This document shows, piece after piece, positions 17,375 to 26,689 of a DNA stretch of 64,000 nt. A program made the translations under genes and the position numbers. The notes beneath the pieces are model-generated. The model was given only the letters and a program-made list of their open reading frames with translations, did not search any database and was not told the DNA's origin. The stretch's first letter is position 1, and each line of letters starts with the position of its first letter. The DNA is from Candidatus Kapaibacterium sp. (GTDB taxonomy: Bacteria; Bacteroidota; Ignavibacteria; Kapaibacteriales; UBA2268): contig JAMLHE010000004.1 in the NCBI GenBank assembly GCA_023957315.1, positions 248,001 to 312,000 on the forward strand, read 5' to 3'.

Positions 17375-18427
17375 ATGAGCTTCTTTTCAAAACTTAAAGA
17401 TAAGTTTAACACACAAGTTGATAAAGTCTCCGAAAAAGTTAATTCCGTTATTACACAAGCCGGAACTGCTCTCAAACTTGATAAAGTTAAGACAGGACTT
17501 GACAAAACCCGTAAAACTTTTCTTGATAAATTCAAAAGTGTTCTTGGCGTTGGTAGAAAAATTGACGAAAAATTGTTGGACGAAGTTGAGGAAATCCTCA
17601 TCACGTCCGATATAGGCGTCACTACATCCGAACAAATCATAAGCAAACTACGCGCTCGCGTCAAAAAAGAGGGCTACGAAAATTCAGAAGAGCTCTATAC
17701 CTTGCTCAAAGAAGAAATTCACGAATTGCTTTTGCTTTCTTCATCAGCAAATAATGATGCAATTTTTGAAATTGATGCCTCAAAGCGCCCACATACGATT
17801 CTTGTGATTGGTGTAAATGGCGTCGGCAAAACGACTACAATCGGAAAATTGGCATATAATTACAAAAATGCAGGCAAAAAAGTAATCATCGGTGCTGCAG
17901 ATACATTCAGAGCCGCCGCTAACGAGCAACTCGAAATTTGGGCTGAGCGTGCAGGAGTAGAAATCGTTCAACATGCTCAAGGTTCAGACCCGGCTTCAGT
18001 AGCATTTGAAACTCTTAAAAAAGCTAAAGAAAATGATTTCGATGTCGTAATAATTGATACTGCGGGCAGATTGCACAACAAATTAAATTTGATGCAAGAA
18101 TTAGAAAAAATCACTCGTGTTCTCGGCAAATTAAAAGCGGATTCACCGGATGATGTGTTTCTTGTTCTCGATGCAACAACAGGACAAAATGCTATCCAAC
18201 AAGCTAAGGAATTTTCCAAAGTTTCAAAGGTAACGGGCATAGTTCTGACCAAACTTGATGGAACTGCCAAAGGTGGCGTTGTAATTCCAATTGCAAACGA
18301 ATTAAAAATTCCGGTAAGATACATCGGCGTAGGCGAAAAAATTGACGATTTGCAAGTGTTCAATCCGACTTATTTTACCGAAGCCATTTTTGGAATCAGA
18401 GAAGAAGACCTCGAAGAGGATGATTAG
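17375..18427 (+). CDS. ftsY: Signal recognition particle receptor FtsY
   Basis: FtsY is the SRP GTPase receptor that brings ribosome-nascent chain complexes to the membrane. The 350 residues have an N domain, then the NG-domain GTPase with G1 GVNGVGKTTT (146-155), the DTFRAAA insertion-box motif, G3 DTAGR (228-232) and TKLDGTAKGG (292-301). The acidic A domain of the E. coli protein is missing and is replaced by a short Lys-rich, amphipathic N-terminus, as in many bacteria. A TATATTTG sequence at 17331-17338, which matches the Bacteroidota -7 box TAnnTTTG, precedes the gene, but no -33 TTTG is found at the expected spacing. Confidence 0.97.
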   Translation: MSFFSKLKDKFNTQVDKVSEKVNSVITQAGTALKLDKVKTGLDKTRKTFLDKFKSVLGVGRKIDEKLLDEVEEILITSDIGVTTSEQIISKLRARVKKEGYENSEELYTLLKEEIHELLLLSSSANNDAIFEIDASKRPHTILVIGVNGVGKTTTIGKLAYNYKNAGKKVIIGAADTFRAAANEQLEIWAERAGVEIVQHAQGSDPASVAFETLKKAKENDFDVVIIDTAGRLHNKLNLMQELEKITRVLGKLKADSPDDVFLVLDATTGQNAIQQAKEFSKVSKVTGIVLTKLDGTAKGGVVIPIANELKIPVRYIGVGEKIDDLQVFNPTYFTEAIFGIREEDLEEDD

Positions 18428-18493
18428 AAATTGACAAAAGTATCAAATTTGATGCTGTCAATGAGCCAAGTAATAAAAAATTTCCGAGCATAA

Positions 18494-19852
18494 TTGAAAA
18501 AAAAGATAATATTCGAATGTAGCGACTGTGGCGCCAAAACTCCGCGATGGGCAGGAAGATGCTCAAATTGCGGTGCTTGGAATACATTGCTCGAAACAGT
18601 CGAAGAGAGCCAATCTGTCACAAAAAAAGAACGGATTTCAAATTCTTCGACCCCTCAGAGACTTTCGGAAATCGAGACCAAAAGCGACCACAGAATCAAA
18701 ACCGATATTGTCGAATTTGACAGAGTTCTCGGTGGCGGTATTATGCCCGGCTCCTTAATTTTGGTTGGAGGCGACCCGGGTATCGGCAAATCAACACTTT
18801 TGCTCCAAACATGCGGAAGATTGAAAAGCAATTCAGCTTTGTATATCTCAGGTGAAGAATCGCTCAAGCAAATCAAGCACAGAGCGATGAGGATGAAGGA
18901 TATTAACGAAGATTTGCTGCTTATTGCCGAGAATAATCTGGAAAATATTGTTCCCCACATCAAAGCGTCTGAATGTGAAATTATTGTGATTGATTCGATT
19001 CAATCTGTTTATACAGACAAAATTGATGCATCACCGGGCAGTATTTCGCAAGTTCGCGAGTGTACCGCCGAATTGATGAACATTGCAAAGCAATCGGGGA
19101 AATCAATTTTTATCGTTGGTCATGTAACAAAAGATGGTTTTATTGCCGGTCCAAAGGTGCTCGAACACACAGTTGACACGGTATTGCAATTTGAAGGCGA
19201 GAAAAATTATTCGTTCAGAATTTTAAGAGCTCTCAAAAATAGATTTGGATCGACAAATGAAATAGGCATTTTTGAAATGCGTGATGACGGGCTGCACGAA
19301 GTGCTGAATCCATCGGAGGTGTTTCTCTCGTCAAGCCACGTAAACGAACCCGGAGTAGCAGTTGTGACTACGCTCGAAGGCTCGCGACCACTGCTGATTG
19401 AAGTTCAGGCATTGGTCACATCCACAAGCTATGGAGTGCCTCAGCGCAGTTCCAATGGCTTCGATTTGCGACGACTGCAAATGATTTTGGCTGTGTTGGA
19501 AAAAAGGCTTGGAATGCAATTCCGGCAGTATGACGTTTTTGTAAATGTGGCAGGTGGAATTTATCTGAACGACCCATCGGTAGATTTGGGAATTGCCGCA
19601 GCAATCGTAAGTTCATTCAAGGATTCGCCGCTTGACCGTTCGCGAGTGCTGATTGGAGAAATTGGTTTGACCGGCGAAGTTCGTCCGGTAGCCCGAATCG
19701 AACAAAGGCTCAAAGAGTCCGAAAAACTTGGCTTCAGTAGCGCCGTAATACCAAAGCAGAACTACGACAAGCTGATTTCTAAATATGATTTTGAAATAGA
19801 ATGGGTGGACAGAATTTCCCTTGCTTTGTCAAAGATTTTGCTCAATTCGTGA
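18494..19852 (+). CDS. radA: DNA repair protein RadA
   Basis: RadA is a RecA-like, DnaB-type helicase that extends branches during homologous recombination. The N-terminal zinc finger has Cys9, Cys12, Cys23 and Cys26. The ATPase has Walker A GGDPGIGKST (92-101) and the diagnostic KNRFG motif (248-252), and the C-terminal third is Lon-protease-like (VNVAGGIYLNDPSVDLGIAAAI). At 452 residues it is full length. The start is TTG at 18494: an in-frame TAA lies immediately upstream and no ATG precedes the zinc finger. FtsY and RadA are in the same direction, with 66 bp between them. Confidence 0.96.
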   Translation: MKKKIIFECSDCGAKTPRWAGRCSNCGAWNTLLETVEESQSVTKKERISNSSTPQRLSEIETKSDHRIKTDIVEFDRVLGGGIMPGSLILVGGDPGIGKSTLLLQTCGRLKSNSALYISGEESLKQIKHRAMRMKDINEDLLLIAENNLENIVPHIKASECEIIVIDSIQSVYTDKIDASPGSISQVRECTAELMNIAKQSGKSIFIVGHVTKDGFIAGPKVLEHTVDTVLQFEGEKNYSFRILRALKNRFGSTNEIGIFEMRDDGLHEVLNPSEVFLSSSHVNEPGVAVVTTLEGSRPLLIEVQALVTSTSYGVPQRSSNGFDLRRLQMILAVLEKRLGMQFRQYDVFVNVAGGIYLNDPSVDLGIAAAIVSSFKDSPLDRSRVLIGEIGLTGEVRPVARIEQRLKESEKLGFSSAVIPKQNYDKLISKYDFEIEWVDRISLALSKILLNS

Positions 19853-19910
19853 AATTGATTTATCTTGCTTAATTAGAGTTGACATTTTTGGAATAATATT
19901 CGATATTTTT

Positions 19911-20903
19911 ATGATTGATGATATAATTGAAGAAAAACAGAGCGAATTGCTCGATTTATTACCGGTAGCAGACAAATATGAACTTTCGTATTTGTTAGGG
20001 TTCGATTTCGGTGATGATTTTGTAAATAATTTTGTCAAAAACGAAACTAAACGTCTTATTTTCAATGAATTTGTAAAATTTGAATTATTATCTGACGGGT
20101 TCTTGCATTACGATTTGACTCTCGAAAGTTATGACAAATTTTGCAACTTTTTCATCGAAAATTGTCTAATCAGCAATGATTCTGCTCGAACGCTGATAGA
20201 GCAAGCTGTCGAATTGAAGTTTAATTATTTGTTGAAACCTCTCGAAACACTCGAAAGCGTCATTTTCAGAGGTGATGCGACAAAAATGACCTTCGATATA
20301 TTATTGGGGCTTCAATTGTTTTCGCAATATCACGTACACATTTTGTATTATTCGATAACAGAATATGAAGAACTGTCTGCGAAAGACATGACGGCAATTA
20401 TAAGCGCCGCCCAATTTACAAAAATGATTAGAGCCTTGGACGAACAGTTTCACAAAGATAATTCCATTGAGGAATTTGTAGAATTTTTAGCTCCAATATT
20501 TGAAATTTTTGGAGATGGCGAGCCGCAGAAAATTCAAGTAAATTTGATAAACGAAATTTTGCGTGATAAAGGCTTGTATTTGGCAATTGAACTAATTGAA
20601 GAAGATTATATCGAATCGGACTTGATTAGCAAGGAACAATTAGCAATTCAAATGAGCAAAGTTGAAGATGGTAATGTTGAACCAATAGAATCCATTTTTG
20701 ACGAAAACGAAGATGTAGATTTCCCGGGATTGGAGAATAATGACTTGATTCTCGAATCCAAAGAAGAAGTTACCGAAATAAGCTCGGAAGCAGATGAAGA
20801 TTTTTATCTTAACCACATAGAACAAATTGATACAGCGGATGATTTTTATATTGTAGATTCGGATAAAACTGATGAAATAGAACAAACTGATAAAATGGAA
20901 TAA
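19911..20903 (+). CDS. Acidic hypothetical protein between radA and obg
   Basis: I do not recognise a family for this 330-residue protein. It lacks a signal peptide and membrane spans, so it is probably cytoplasmic. Residues 1-~230 look helical (for example IDDIIEEKQSELLDLLP), while the last ~90 residues are dominated by Glu and Asp and probably unstructured. The frame is open upstream to 19821 inside radA, but the ATG at 19911 is the first plausible start outside that gene. The stop is 3 bases before obg, so the two are almost certainly co-transcribed. The acidic tail suggests a binding partner of a basic protein or nucleic-acid-linked complex, which is only a guess. Confidence 0.75.
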   Translation: MIDDIIEEKQSELLDLLPVADKYELSYLLGFDFGDDFVNNFVKNETKRLIFNEFVKFELLSDGFLHYDLTLESYDKFCNFFIENCLISNDSARTLIEQAVELKFNYLLKPLETLESVIFRGDATKMTFDILLGLQLFSQYHVHILYYSITEYEELSAKDMTAIISAAQFTKMIRALDEQFHKDNSIEEFVEFLAPIFEIFGDGEPQKIQVNLINEILRDKGLYLAIELIEEDYIESDLISKEQLAIQMSKVEDGNVEPIESIFDENEDVDFPGLENNDLILESKEEVTEISSEADEDFYLNHIEQIDTADDFYIVDSDKTDEIEQTDKME

Positions 20904-20906
20904 AAA

Positions 20907-21896
20907 ATGAAATTTATAGATATAGCAGCAATTTTTGTAAAAGCAGGTGACGGTGGCGACGGGCATCTTAGTTTTAGGACTGAAAAATTTGTACCCAAGG
21001 GCGGTCCTGACGGTGGTAATGGCGGCAAAGGCGGAGACGTAGTTTTCAAGGTGGACCCTCATAGCAATACGCTTGTTGATTTTAAATTCAAAAGAGAATT
21101 TCTTGCCTCAAATGGCGCTCATGGTGGCAAATCACGCAAAACCGGTCGTGATGGTAAGGATATAATTATCAAAGTACCACTTGGAACTGAAATCAAGGAC
21201 ATTGACGGCAATATCATTGCTGATTTGTCCGAGCCTGATGACGAATTTGTACTCGCTCGCGGTGGCAATGGAGGCTGGGGCAATGCGATGTATGCTACTG
21301 CGACCAATCGAGCACCTCGCAGAGCAAATCCCGGGCAACCGGGACTTGAAATGGAAGTGATTTTAGAACTTAAATTGCTCGCTGACGTTGGGCTTGTAGG
21401 ATTTCCAAATGCCGGCAAATCTACCTTAATTTCCGTTTTGTCATCTGCCAGACCTAAGATAGCCGATTATCCGTTTACAACGCTTGTCCCAAATCTTGGG
21501 ATAGCAAGTATTGAGGTCGGGCAAAACTTCACAATTGCTGATATTCCGGGTTTGATAGAAGGTGCTGCAGACGGCAAAGGGCTGGGGATACAGTTCCTTC
21601 GCCACGTAGAGCGATGCCGATTGCTCGTTTTCTTAATTCCTGCAGACAGTCCGCACCCTGAAAAAGATTATATGATATTACGAAAAGAACTTGAAAAATA
21701 TAATCCTGAAATGAGTTTCAAAAAAAGGATAATTTGCATCAGCAAAGTTGATATGGTTGACCAAGATAGGATTAAAGAGCTTAAAGCCTTGAAATTTAAA
21801 GAGAAAAACACAAAAACGATGCTCATATCTTCGGTTGCTCATACAAACACTACCGAGTTAAAATTGGCAATGTGGAATGAATTAAGCCAAATGTAA
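20907..21896 (+). CDS. obgE: GTPase Obg/CgtA
   Basis: Obg binds the 50S subunit and couples ribosome assembly to nutrient state. The N-terminal glycine-rich Obg fold (residues 1-~158; GGPDGGNGGKGGDV) precedes the GTPase domain with G1 GFPNAGKS (165-172), switch region and G3 DIPGLIEGA. The G4 motif is SKVD instead of the usual NKxD, a change also known from Bacteroidota Obg proteins. The 329-residue protein lacks the C-terminal OCT extension found in some Gram-positive members. The start is 3 bases after the preceding hypothetical gene. Confidence 0.96.
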   Translation: MKFIDIAAIFVKAGDGGDGHLSFRTEKFVPKGGPDGGNGGKGGDVVFKVDPHSNTLVDFKFKREFLASNGAHGGKSRKTGRDGKDIIIKVPLGTEIKDIDGNIIADLSEPDDEFVLARGGNGGWGNAMYATATNRAPRRANPGQPGLEMEVILELKLLADVGLVGFPNAGKSTLISVLSSARPKIADYPFTTLVPNLGIASIEVGQNFTIADIPGLIEGAADGKGLGIQFLRHVERCRLLVFLIPADSPHPEKDYMILRKELEKYNPEMSFKKRIICISKVDMVDQDRIKELKALKFKEKNTKTMLISSVAHTNTTELKLAMWNELSQM

Positions 21897-21975
21897 AAAA
21901 AATCTTCAAACCATTGTGACGTTTTACAGTTTGAAGTGTCTATTAAGTATGTACAACAATTATTTTTAAAAAAAT

Positions 21976-23274
21976 ATGAAATTTGTTATAATAGCAATCG
22001 CATTTATGTTCTTTTCGATTACAATCTTAGCCGCCGACAAGTACGAATCAGCCAACAATGCCATGTTTAGTGGCGATTTCCAAAAAGCTTTAGAGCTTTA
22101 CACAGAAGTAATTAAGGGTGGAAAGCAAGATGCCGAAATCTACTACCGTCGCGGAATGGCTTATTTATATCTTAACCAATTTGATAAAGCACTTGCAGAT
22201 TTTAGCTTGGTGATAGATAAAGACAAGAAAAATGCAGATGCTTACAATAACAGAGGTCTGTGCCATAGTTACATGGGCAATGTTGATATGGCGTTCGATG
22301 ATTTTAGTGTAGCAATCAAATTAGACCCCAAGTTCGCTCAAGCATATATCAATAGGGGCTCTGCACTCGTTTCAAAAGGCGAATTCGACCAAGCAATTGA
22401 TGATTTTGACAAAGCTGTCAAAATTGACCCCAAAAATCCCGAGTTGTATCTTCAACGTGCGGGATTGTACTACTATTTTGGTGATTACGCCAAGTCTGTC
22501 GAAGATTATGATAAAACAATCGAGTTGGGTTTAGTAAATTCCAAAATTTATTTTAATCGCGGTAATTCACATTTCAAAAATGGCGCTCCAACCAAAGCAA
22601 TTGGTGATTTGACAAAAGCTATCGAACTTGACTCTACCGATATTGAAGCTTTGATGAATAGGGCTTATATTCATAATTTTCTGGGGGATTCGGCAAAAGC
22701 CGAATTAGACAAAGCTATAGTTGAAGATATCAAATATGGAAAATATCCTCCTGTTGAAGATTTGAAATTTGTTACTTATTCAAATGCAGCTAAAGACTTT
22801 TTTATGGATTTGCCCGAAGGTTGGAATCTAATCGAATCTGATACAGCCGGTGGTATGATTAATTTCTTCATCACTCCTGAAAATATCACACTCGAATCAG
22901 AAGCAATGCTTATTGGTGTGACTGTTGGAATTATGAAAAACATGAGTTCGAAATATGACGTTCAGAACGAATCGGATATTCTTGATTTTTGGAAAGGTAG
23001 TCTTGATTATAGCAACGAAGATATGAAGGAATATACTATTCAATGGCAACGCCACCAACAATTGCACGACCACGGTACGATTTTGAACCTTTCCACAGTG
23101 CAAGTTGATGAAAACTATTTGAGATTTAATATGTACGAGTATGCAATAGCTTGGGGTAATAATCTGATTTTCGTCTATTTTCAAGCACCTGAAGATACTT
23201 TCGGATATTATCGCAAAATATATGACATAGCACTCAAAACAATTAAAATCGGAGAAGATTACAAATTGGACTAA
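21976..23274 (+). CDS. Secreted TPR-repeat protein
   Basis: The 432-residue product has a signal peptide (MKFVIIAIAFMFFSITILAA). Residues ~25-260 hold about seven tetratricopeptide repeats, recognisable by units such as AEIYYRRGMAYLYLNQFDKA, AYNNRGLCHSYMGNVDMA and AYINRGSALVSKGEFDQA. The last ~160 residues are a non-TPR domain containing FFMDLPEGWNLIES, similar to lipoprotein-like domains that bind or modify extracellular targets, but I cannot name it. It probably acts in the periplasm as a protein-binding scaffold. The end overlaps the convergent helicase gene by 4 bases. Confidence 0.85.
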   Translation: MKFVIIAIAFMFFSITILAADKYESANNAMFSGDFQKALELYTEVIKGGKQDAEIYYRRGMAYLYLNQFDKALADFSLVIDKDKKNADAYNNRGLCHSYMGNVDMAFDDFSVAIKLDPKFAQAYINRGSALVSKGEFDQAIDDFDKAVKIDPKNPELYLQRAGLYYYFGDYAKSVEDYDKTIELGLVNSKIYFNRGNSHFKNGAPTKAIGDLTKAIELDSTDIEALMNRAYIHNFLGDSAKAELDKAIVEDIKYGKYPPVEDLKFVTYSNAAKDFFMDLPEGWNLIESDTAGGMINFFITPENITLESEAMLIGVTVGIMKNMSSKYDVQNESDILDFWKGSLDYSNEDMKEYTIQWQRHQQLHDHGTILNLSTVQVDENYLRFNMYEYAIAWGNNLIFVYFQAPEDTFGYYRKIYDIALKTIKIGEDYKLD

Positions 23275-25505
23275 ATTTTTTCCAATTTTGCATATTCCAG
23301 CATTAGATTTTTATTACCAATTGAATCAAATTTGATTACAGCTTTGAGTTGCTTACCTACTCCGCTGAGGTGCATGATTTTGCCCTTTCCGAAGTGCGGA
23401 TGCTTGATAATATCGCCAACTTTGAACGACACATTTACCGGTTCTATTTGTGAGTAATAATCTTGCTCGGGAATTTGGCTGAAATTTCCAAACGAAGTAT
23501 CCTCTTTCTTCGCAAATAACTTTGGCTTAGGGGCTGTAAACGATGTTGCAGGTTTGCGATATTCGGGACGATTAATCAAATCCGGATTGATTTCCCTCAA
23601 GAAATTCGATGGTGATTGCTCGCTTACATCGCCAAATCTTGCTCTGCGGTCAGCATACGTCAACAAGAGTCTTTCTTTGGCTCGAGTAACCCCAACATAG
23701 AATAAACGTCTTTCCTCTTCTTCCTCTTCTTCGTGCATGTCTTGGCGTTGCAATGGGAAAAGCCCGCGTTCCATGCCCGAAATAAATACAATTGGGTACT
23801 CTAAACCCTTTGCAGAGTGGACTGTCATCAAAGTCAAACTACCGGATTTCAAATCCTTCTCGTCAATGTCCGACATCAGAGAAATTTGTTGGATATAATC
23901 AGCAATTGTCAATTCAGGATTTGTCTTGAAAAAGCTTTTAATATCCGATAAAATTTGCAGCACATTATTCCAACGGTCCAAGGATTCCTCCGTATTCATC
24001 TCCTTGTACATCTCGAGCAATCCCGTCGTGTCGATAAATTCCGCTATTACATTTGCAGGATTTTCTTCATGAGAGATTTTTTCTCGATAAACATTCAAAA
24101 ATGCTTCGAAATCCCGAATAGCAATAATTGCCCTTTGTTGCAAATCACCAATCTCGGTGATTCGTGAAAATGCATCACTCAAGCACATTTGCTTTGATGA
24201 CGAAAAATGCCGTACGTGCTTCAAAGTCGTCTGACCGATTCCGCGTGGAGGCTCGTTTATAATGCGGTAATATGCCTCGTCGTCCTTAGGATTGACCAAC
24301 AAACGAATATATGCCAGCACATCCTTGATTTCCTTGCGCTTGTAAAAGGAGATTCCACCTACGATAATATAAGGAATATTTGACTTTCGCAAAGCATTTT
24401 CGAGCACCATAGATTGGGCGTTTGTGCGGTACAAAACTGCAATATCATTCAGCGAATAGCCGTTTCTGCTGAACATATCCACTCGAGTTGCAATTTTTAT
24501 CGCTTCGTCAAAATCGTCGTTGCACCGTAGCAAGTCAATTTTTTCACCTTCGGGATTATCAGTCCACAAAGTTTTATGGATTTGATTTTTATTACGCTTG
24601 ATAATACAGTCTGCCGCTGCGAGAATTGTTTTTGAAGAGCGATAATTTTGCTCCAATCTGATGATTTTCGAGTAAGGATAATCCTTCTTGAAATGCAGAA
24701 TATTTTGAATATCTGCACCGCGCCAACGATAAATGCTCTGAGCATCATCGCCGACGACGCAGATATTTTGGTGAGCCTCTGCCAACAGCTTGATTGCAAT
24801 ATATTGCGGGCGGTTAGTATCTTGGTATTCGTCCACCAAAATATATTTGAAACGATTTTGGTATCGCTCCAACACTTCGCGGTCTTGACGCAACAGCACG
24901 ATTAAATTAATCAACAAATCGTCGAAATCCATCGAATTATTCAATTGCAAATAATTTTCGTATTCGTTGTAAATCAAAGCCAATTGCTTTTCTTGAATCG
25001 AAGTAGCCATCTGAGCGTATTCCTTGCGAGTCACCATCTTATTCTTGGCGCTCGAAATTGCGTTCCGTGCTACTTGGTGGCTGACTTGTTGGTTCGAGAT
25101 GCCAAGATTTTGCATCACACGCTTCACCGCACCCATCGAATCATCAGTATCATAGATAGTGAAGTCGCTCGTATAGCCGATTTTGGACGCTGTTTGGCGT
25201 AAAATTCGGGCAAAAATCGAATGAAAAGTTCCCGCCCAAACTCTTTCAGCAAGGTGTGGAGCGACGAGCGATGAAATCCGTTCCTTCATCTCCTTAGCGG
25301 CTTTGTTCGTAAATGTCAAGGCTAAAATTTTGTCGGGCGAGACATCGTGCTCAAGCAAATAAGCAATCCTATGGGTCAACACACGTGTTTTGCCACTACC
25401 GGCACCTGCCACAATCATCACCGGACCATTCATGGAAGTAACGCCTTTTTCCTGCTCCGAATTCAGCCCTTTCGTAATTTCTGCAATTCTATTATTCATC
25501 TTCAA
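23271..25505 (-). CDS. pcrA: UvrD/PcrA-type ATP-dependent DNA helicase
   Basis: This superfamily-1A 3'-5' helicase has the N-terminal Q-motif region (GLNSEQEKGV), Walker A AGAGSGKTR, motif II VDEYQDTN, motif III GDDAQSIYRWRGAD, motif IV EQNYRSSKTIL, motif V LMTVHSAKGLEYPIVF and motif VI VGVTRAKERL. At 744 residues it is full-size and ends with the PcrA-type C-terminal tail (VGDIIKHPHFGKGKIMHLSG). It works in nucleotide-excision and mismatch repair and in restarting blocked forks. The start may be 25505 or the ATG two codons in. Confidence 0.94.
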   Translation of the reverse strand: MKMNNRIAEITKGLNSEQEKGVTSMNGPVMIVAGAGSGKTRVLTHRIAYLLEHDVSPDKILALTFTNKAAKEMKERISSLVAPHLAERVWAGTFHSIFARILRQTASKIGYTSDFTIYDTDDSMGAVKRVMQNLGISNQQVSHQVARNAISSAKNKMVTRKEYAQMATSIQEKQLALIYNEYENYLQLNNSMDFDDLLINLIVLLRQDREVLERYQNRFKYILVDEYQDTNRPQYIAIKLLAEAHQNICVVGDDAQSIYRWRGADIQNILHFKKDYPYSKIIRLEQNYRSSKTILAAADCIIKRNKNQIHKTLWTDNPEGEKIDLLRCNDDFDEAIKIATRVDMFSRNGYSLNDIAVLYRTNAQSMVLENALRKSNIPYIIVGGISFYKRKEIKDVLAYIRLLVNPKDDEAYYRIINEPPRGIGQTTLKHVRHFSSSKQMCLSDAFSRITEIGDLQQRAIIAIRDFEAFLNVYREKISHEENPANVIAEFIDTTGLLEMYKEMNTEESLDRWNNVLQILSDIKSFFKTNPELTIADYIQQISLMSDIDEKDLKSGSLTLMTVHSAKGLEYPIVFISGMERGLFPLQRQDMHEEEEEEERRLFYVGVTRAKERLLLTYADRRARFGDVSEQSPSNFLREINPDLINRPEYRKPATSFTAPKPKLFAKKEDTSFGNFSQIPEQDYYSQIEPVNVSFKVGDIIKHPHFGKGKIMHLSGVGKQLKAVIKFDSIGNKNLMLEYAKLEKI

Positions 25506-25581
25506 CTAATATTCAATTCAATCTCGCAATATAAGGCAAATTCGGCAAACTTTTTGCCCAAGATTTGCACAAAATGGGATT

Positions 25582-25653
25582 GTCATGAACAGGATTATCA
25601 AGATTTCAGGATGGACAGGATAAATACAATTTAACCGCAAAGGGCGCTAAGAG
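25582..25653. repeat. Two short dispersed-repeat sequences in the intergenic gap
   Basis: Between pcrA and the broken propeller gene lie two sequences of the kind scattered in many unrelated bacterial genomes. The first, 25582-25621, has the internally repetitive pattern GAACAGGATTATCAAGATTT then CAGGATGGACAGGAT. The second, 25634-25653, is ACCGCAAAGGGCGCTAAGAG. Neither is part of an ORF. They sit directly before the tandem hairpin repeat, so the gap has collected at least three repeat types. I see no gene or clear promoter in 25506-25936 apart from these. Confidence 0.5.
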
Positions 25654-25740
25654 TTGAATTGGTCATTCTGAGCCGCAGGCGAAGAATCAAGTTTTCATTA
25701 AAGGCATGGATTCTTCACTTCGTTCAGAATGACAAAACAA
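25654..25740. repeat. Hairpin repeat, copy 1 of 2 (87 bp)
   Basis: The unit reads from TTGAATTGGTCATTCTGA to GACAAAACAA and contains two nested complementary pairs: TCATTCTGA with TCAGAATGA, and GAAGAATC with GATTCTTC. It therefore folds as an imperfect long hairpin. The CATTCTGA..GAAGAATC pattern belongs to a class of palindromic intergenic repeats seen in many bacterial phyla. Copy 2 follows after one base and is identical apart from one extra A. Confidence 0.9.
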
Positions 25741-25741
25741 A

Positions 25742-25829
25742 TTGAATTGGTCATTCTGAAGCCGCAGGCGAAGAATCAAGTTTTCATTAAAGGCATGGAT
25801 TCTTCACTTCGTTCAGAATGACAAAACAA
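25742..25829. repeat. Hairpin repeat, copy 2 of 2 (88 bp)
   Basis: This copy matches the unit at 25654-25740 base for base, with a single additional A after CATTCTGA. The tandem arrangement with a one-base junction and such high identity indicates a recent duplication. As for copy 1, the two nested complementary arms make a hairpin. Confidence 0.9.
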
Positions 25830-25936
25830 AGCACATTAATCATCAATTTTACAAATTCCCTGAGATAAATTTCGTGTTGATGTGTTTCTTATAATAAGGA
25901 TTATACAATTTATAAAAAATATTAAAGAGAAAGAAA

Positions 25937-26608
25937 ATGAAATTATTATTCAGCATCATTTTAACAATCACTTTTCTATTCACAGAATTAAGAGCTGAAT
26001 GGAATGATTGTCATGGACCTTTTGATGGGAAAGTTGAGTTAATTAAAATTTTAGATAACGGAATATACTTTTGTGTAACACCGAGTTTATATGCAACTTT
26101 CAATGATGGTTTGACTTATGGAGTAAACAATTTTCGCGTTGGAAATGATACTACTATTATAAGGGATATTGCAAAATCTGAGGTGGACTGGGAAAGTCAA
26201 AGATTTTATTATGCTACAAACGCTGGATTGTATGAGGAGCGGGGGATTGATGTGCGAAACATATCCTATCCCGATTATTATAGTTATCCTTGGGATTGTT
26301 ATAAAATCACCGGAACTTCACACTTCATAATTTTGTCGGCAGAAGGCATATTTAGCTACAATCGTTATGATGAATATGAAATGAGACGTGTAAAAGATAT
26401 TAATGCTTTTAATTACATTCATATTGGGACTGAAATTTTCGCCGCTACACGAGATGGAATTTACAAAATGCTCCAAGATGATAAATGGGATATTATAAAA
26501 TTTGATAAGAGCTTTATTGTTAATGATTTCAAATATTTTGGTACTAAAGTTATAGCTGGAACAAGTGAAGGATTATACTACAGTAACGATTCTTGTAAAA
26601 GCTGGTGA
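25937..26608 (+). pseudogene. Secreted Asp-box propeller/T9SS protein, 5' part (split by IS element)
   Basis: The ORF begins with a signal peptide (MKLLFSIILTITFLFTELRA) and then short blades containing the Asp-box pattern S-x-D-x-G-x-x-W, including SNDSCKSW at its very end. The true gene sequence stops at 26605; the TGA at 26606-26608 belongs to the left end of the inserted IS element. Joining 26605 to 27832 (removing one copy of the TGG target duplication) restores an open frame of 675 residues that continues into the 3' part. The ORF as it stands would give a secreted 223-residue protein lacking the sorting domain. Confidence 0.85.
26603..26605. repeat. 3-bp target site duplication, left copy (TGG)
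   Basis: TGG directly precedes the left IS end and is repeated as TGG at 27829-27831 right after the other IS end. Three bp is a usual target duplication for IS3-family elements. The match is short, but its removal also restores the reading frame of the host gene exactly. Confidence 0.8.
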
Positions 26609-26630
26609 TCTTCCCCCAGTTTTGTGTACA
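26606..26630. repeat. IS3-family left terminal inverted repeat
   Basis: TGATCTTCCCCCAGTTTTG and the following TGTACA form the left end of the element, matching the right end at 19 of 25 positions in inverted orientation. Confidence 0.85.
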
Positions 26631-26689
26631 CAAATATAAGAGATTATTTGTTACTAAAATTGTTGTTCAAATTTTAACAGATAAATATC

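Noticed and set aside
21906..21938. Hairpin CTTCAAAC ... GTTTGAAG after obg as a terminator
   Set aside because: The loop is about 17 bases and no T-tract follows on the plus strand, so support is too weak to list it.
25654..25829. CRISPR array
   Set aside because: There are only two units separated by one base and the units themselves are long hairpins; there are no spacers and no cas genes.
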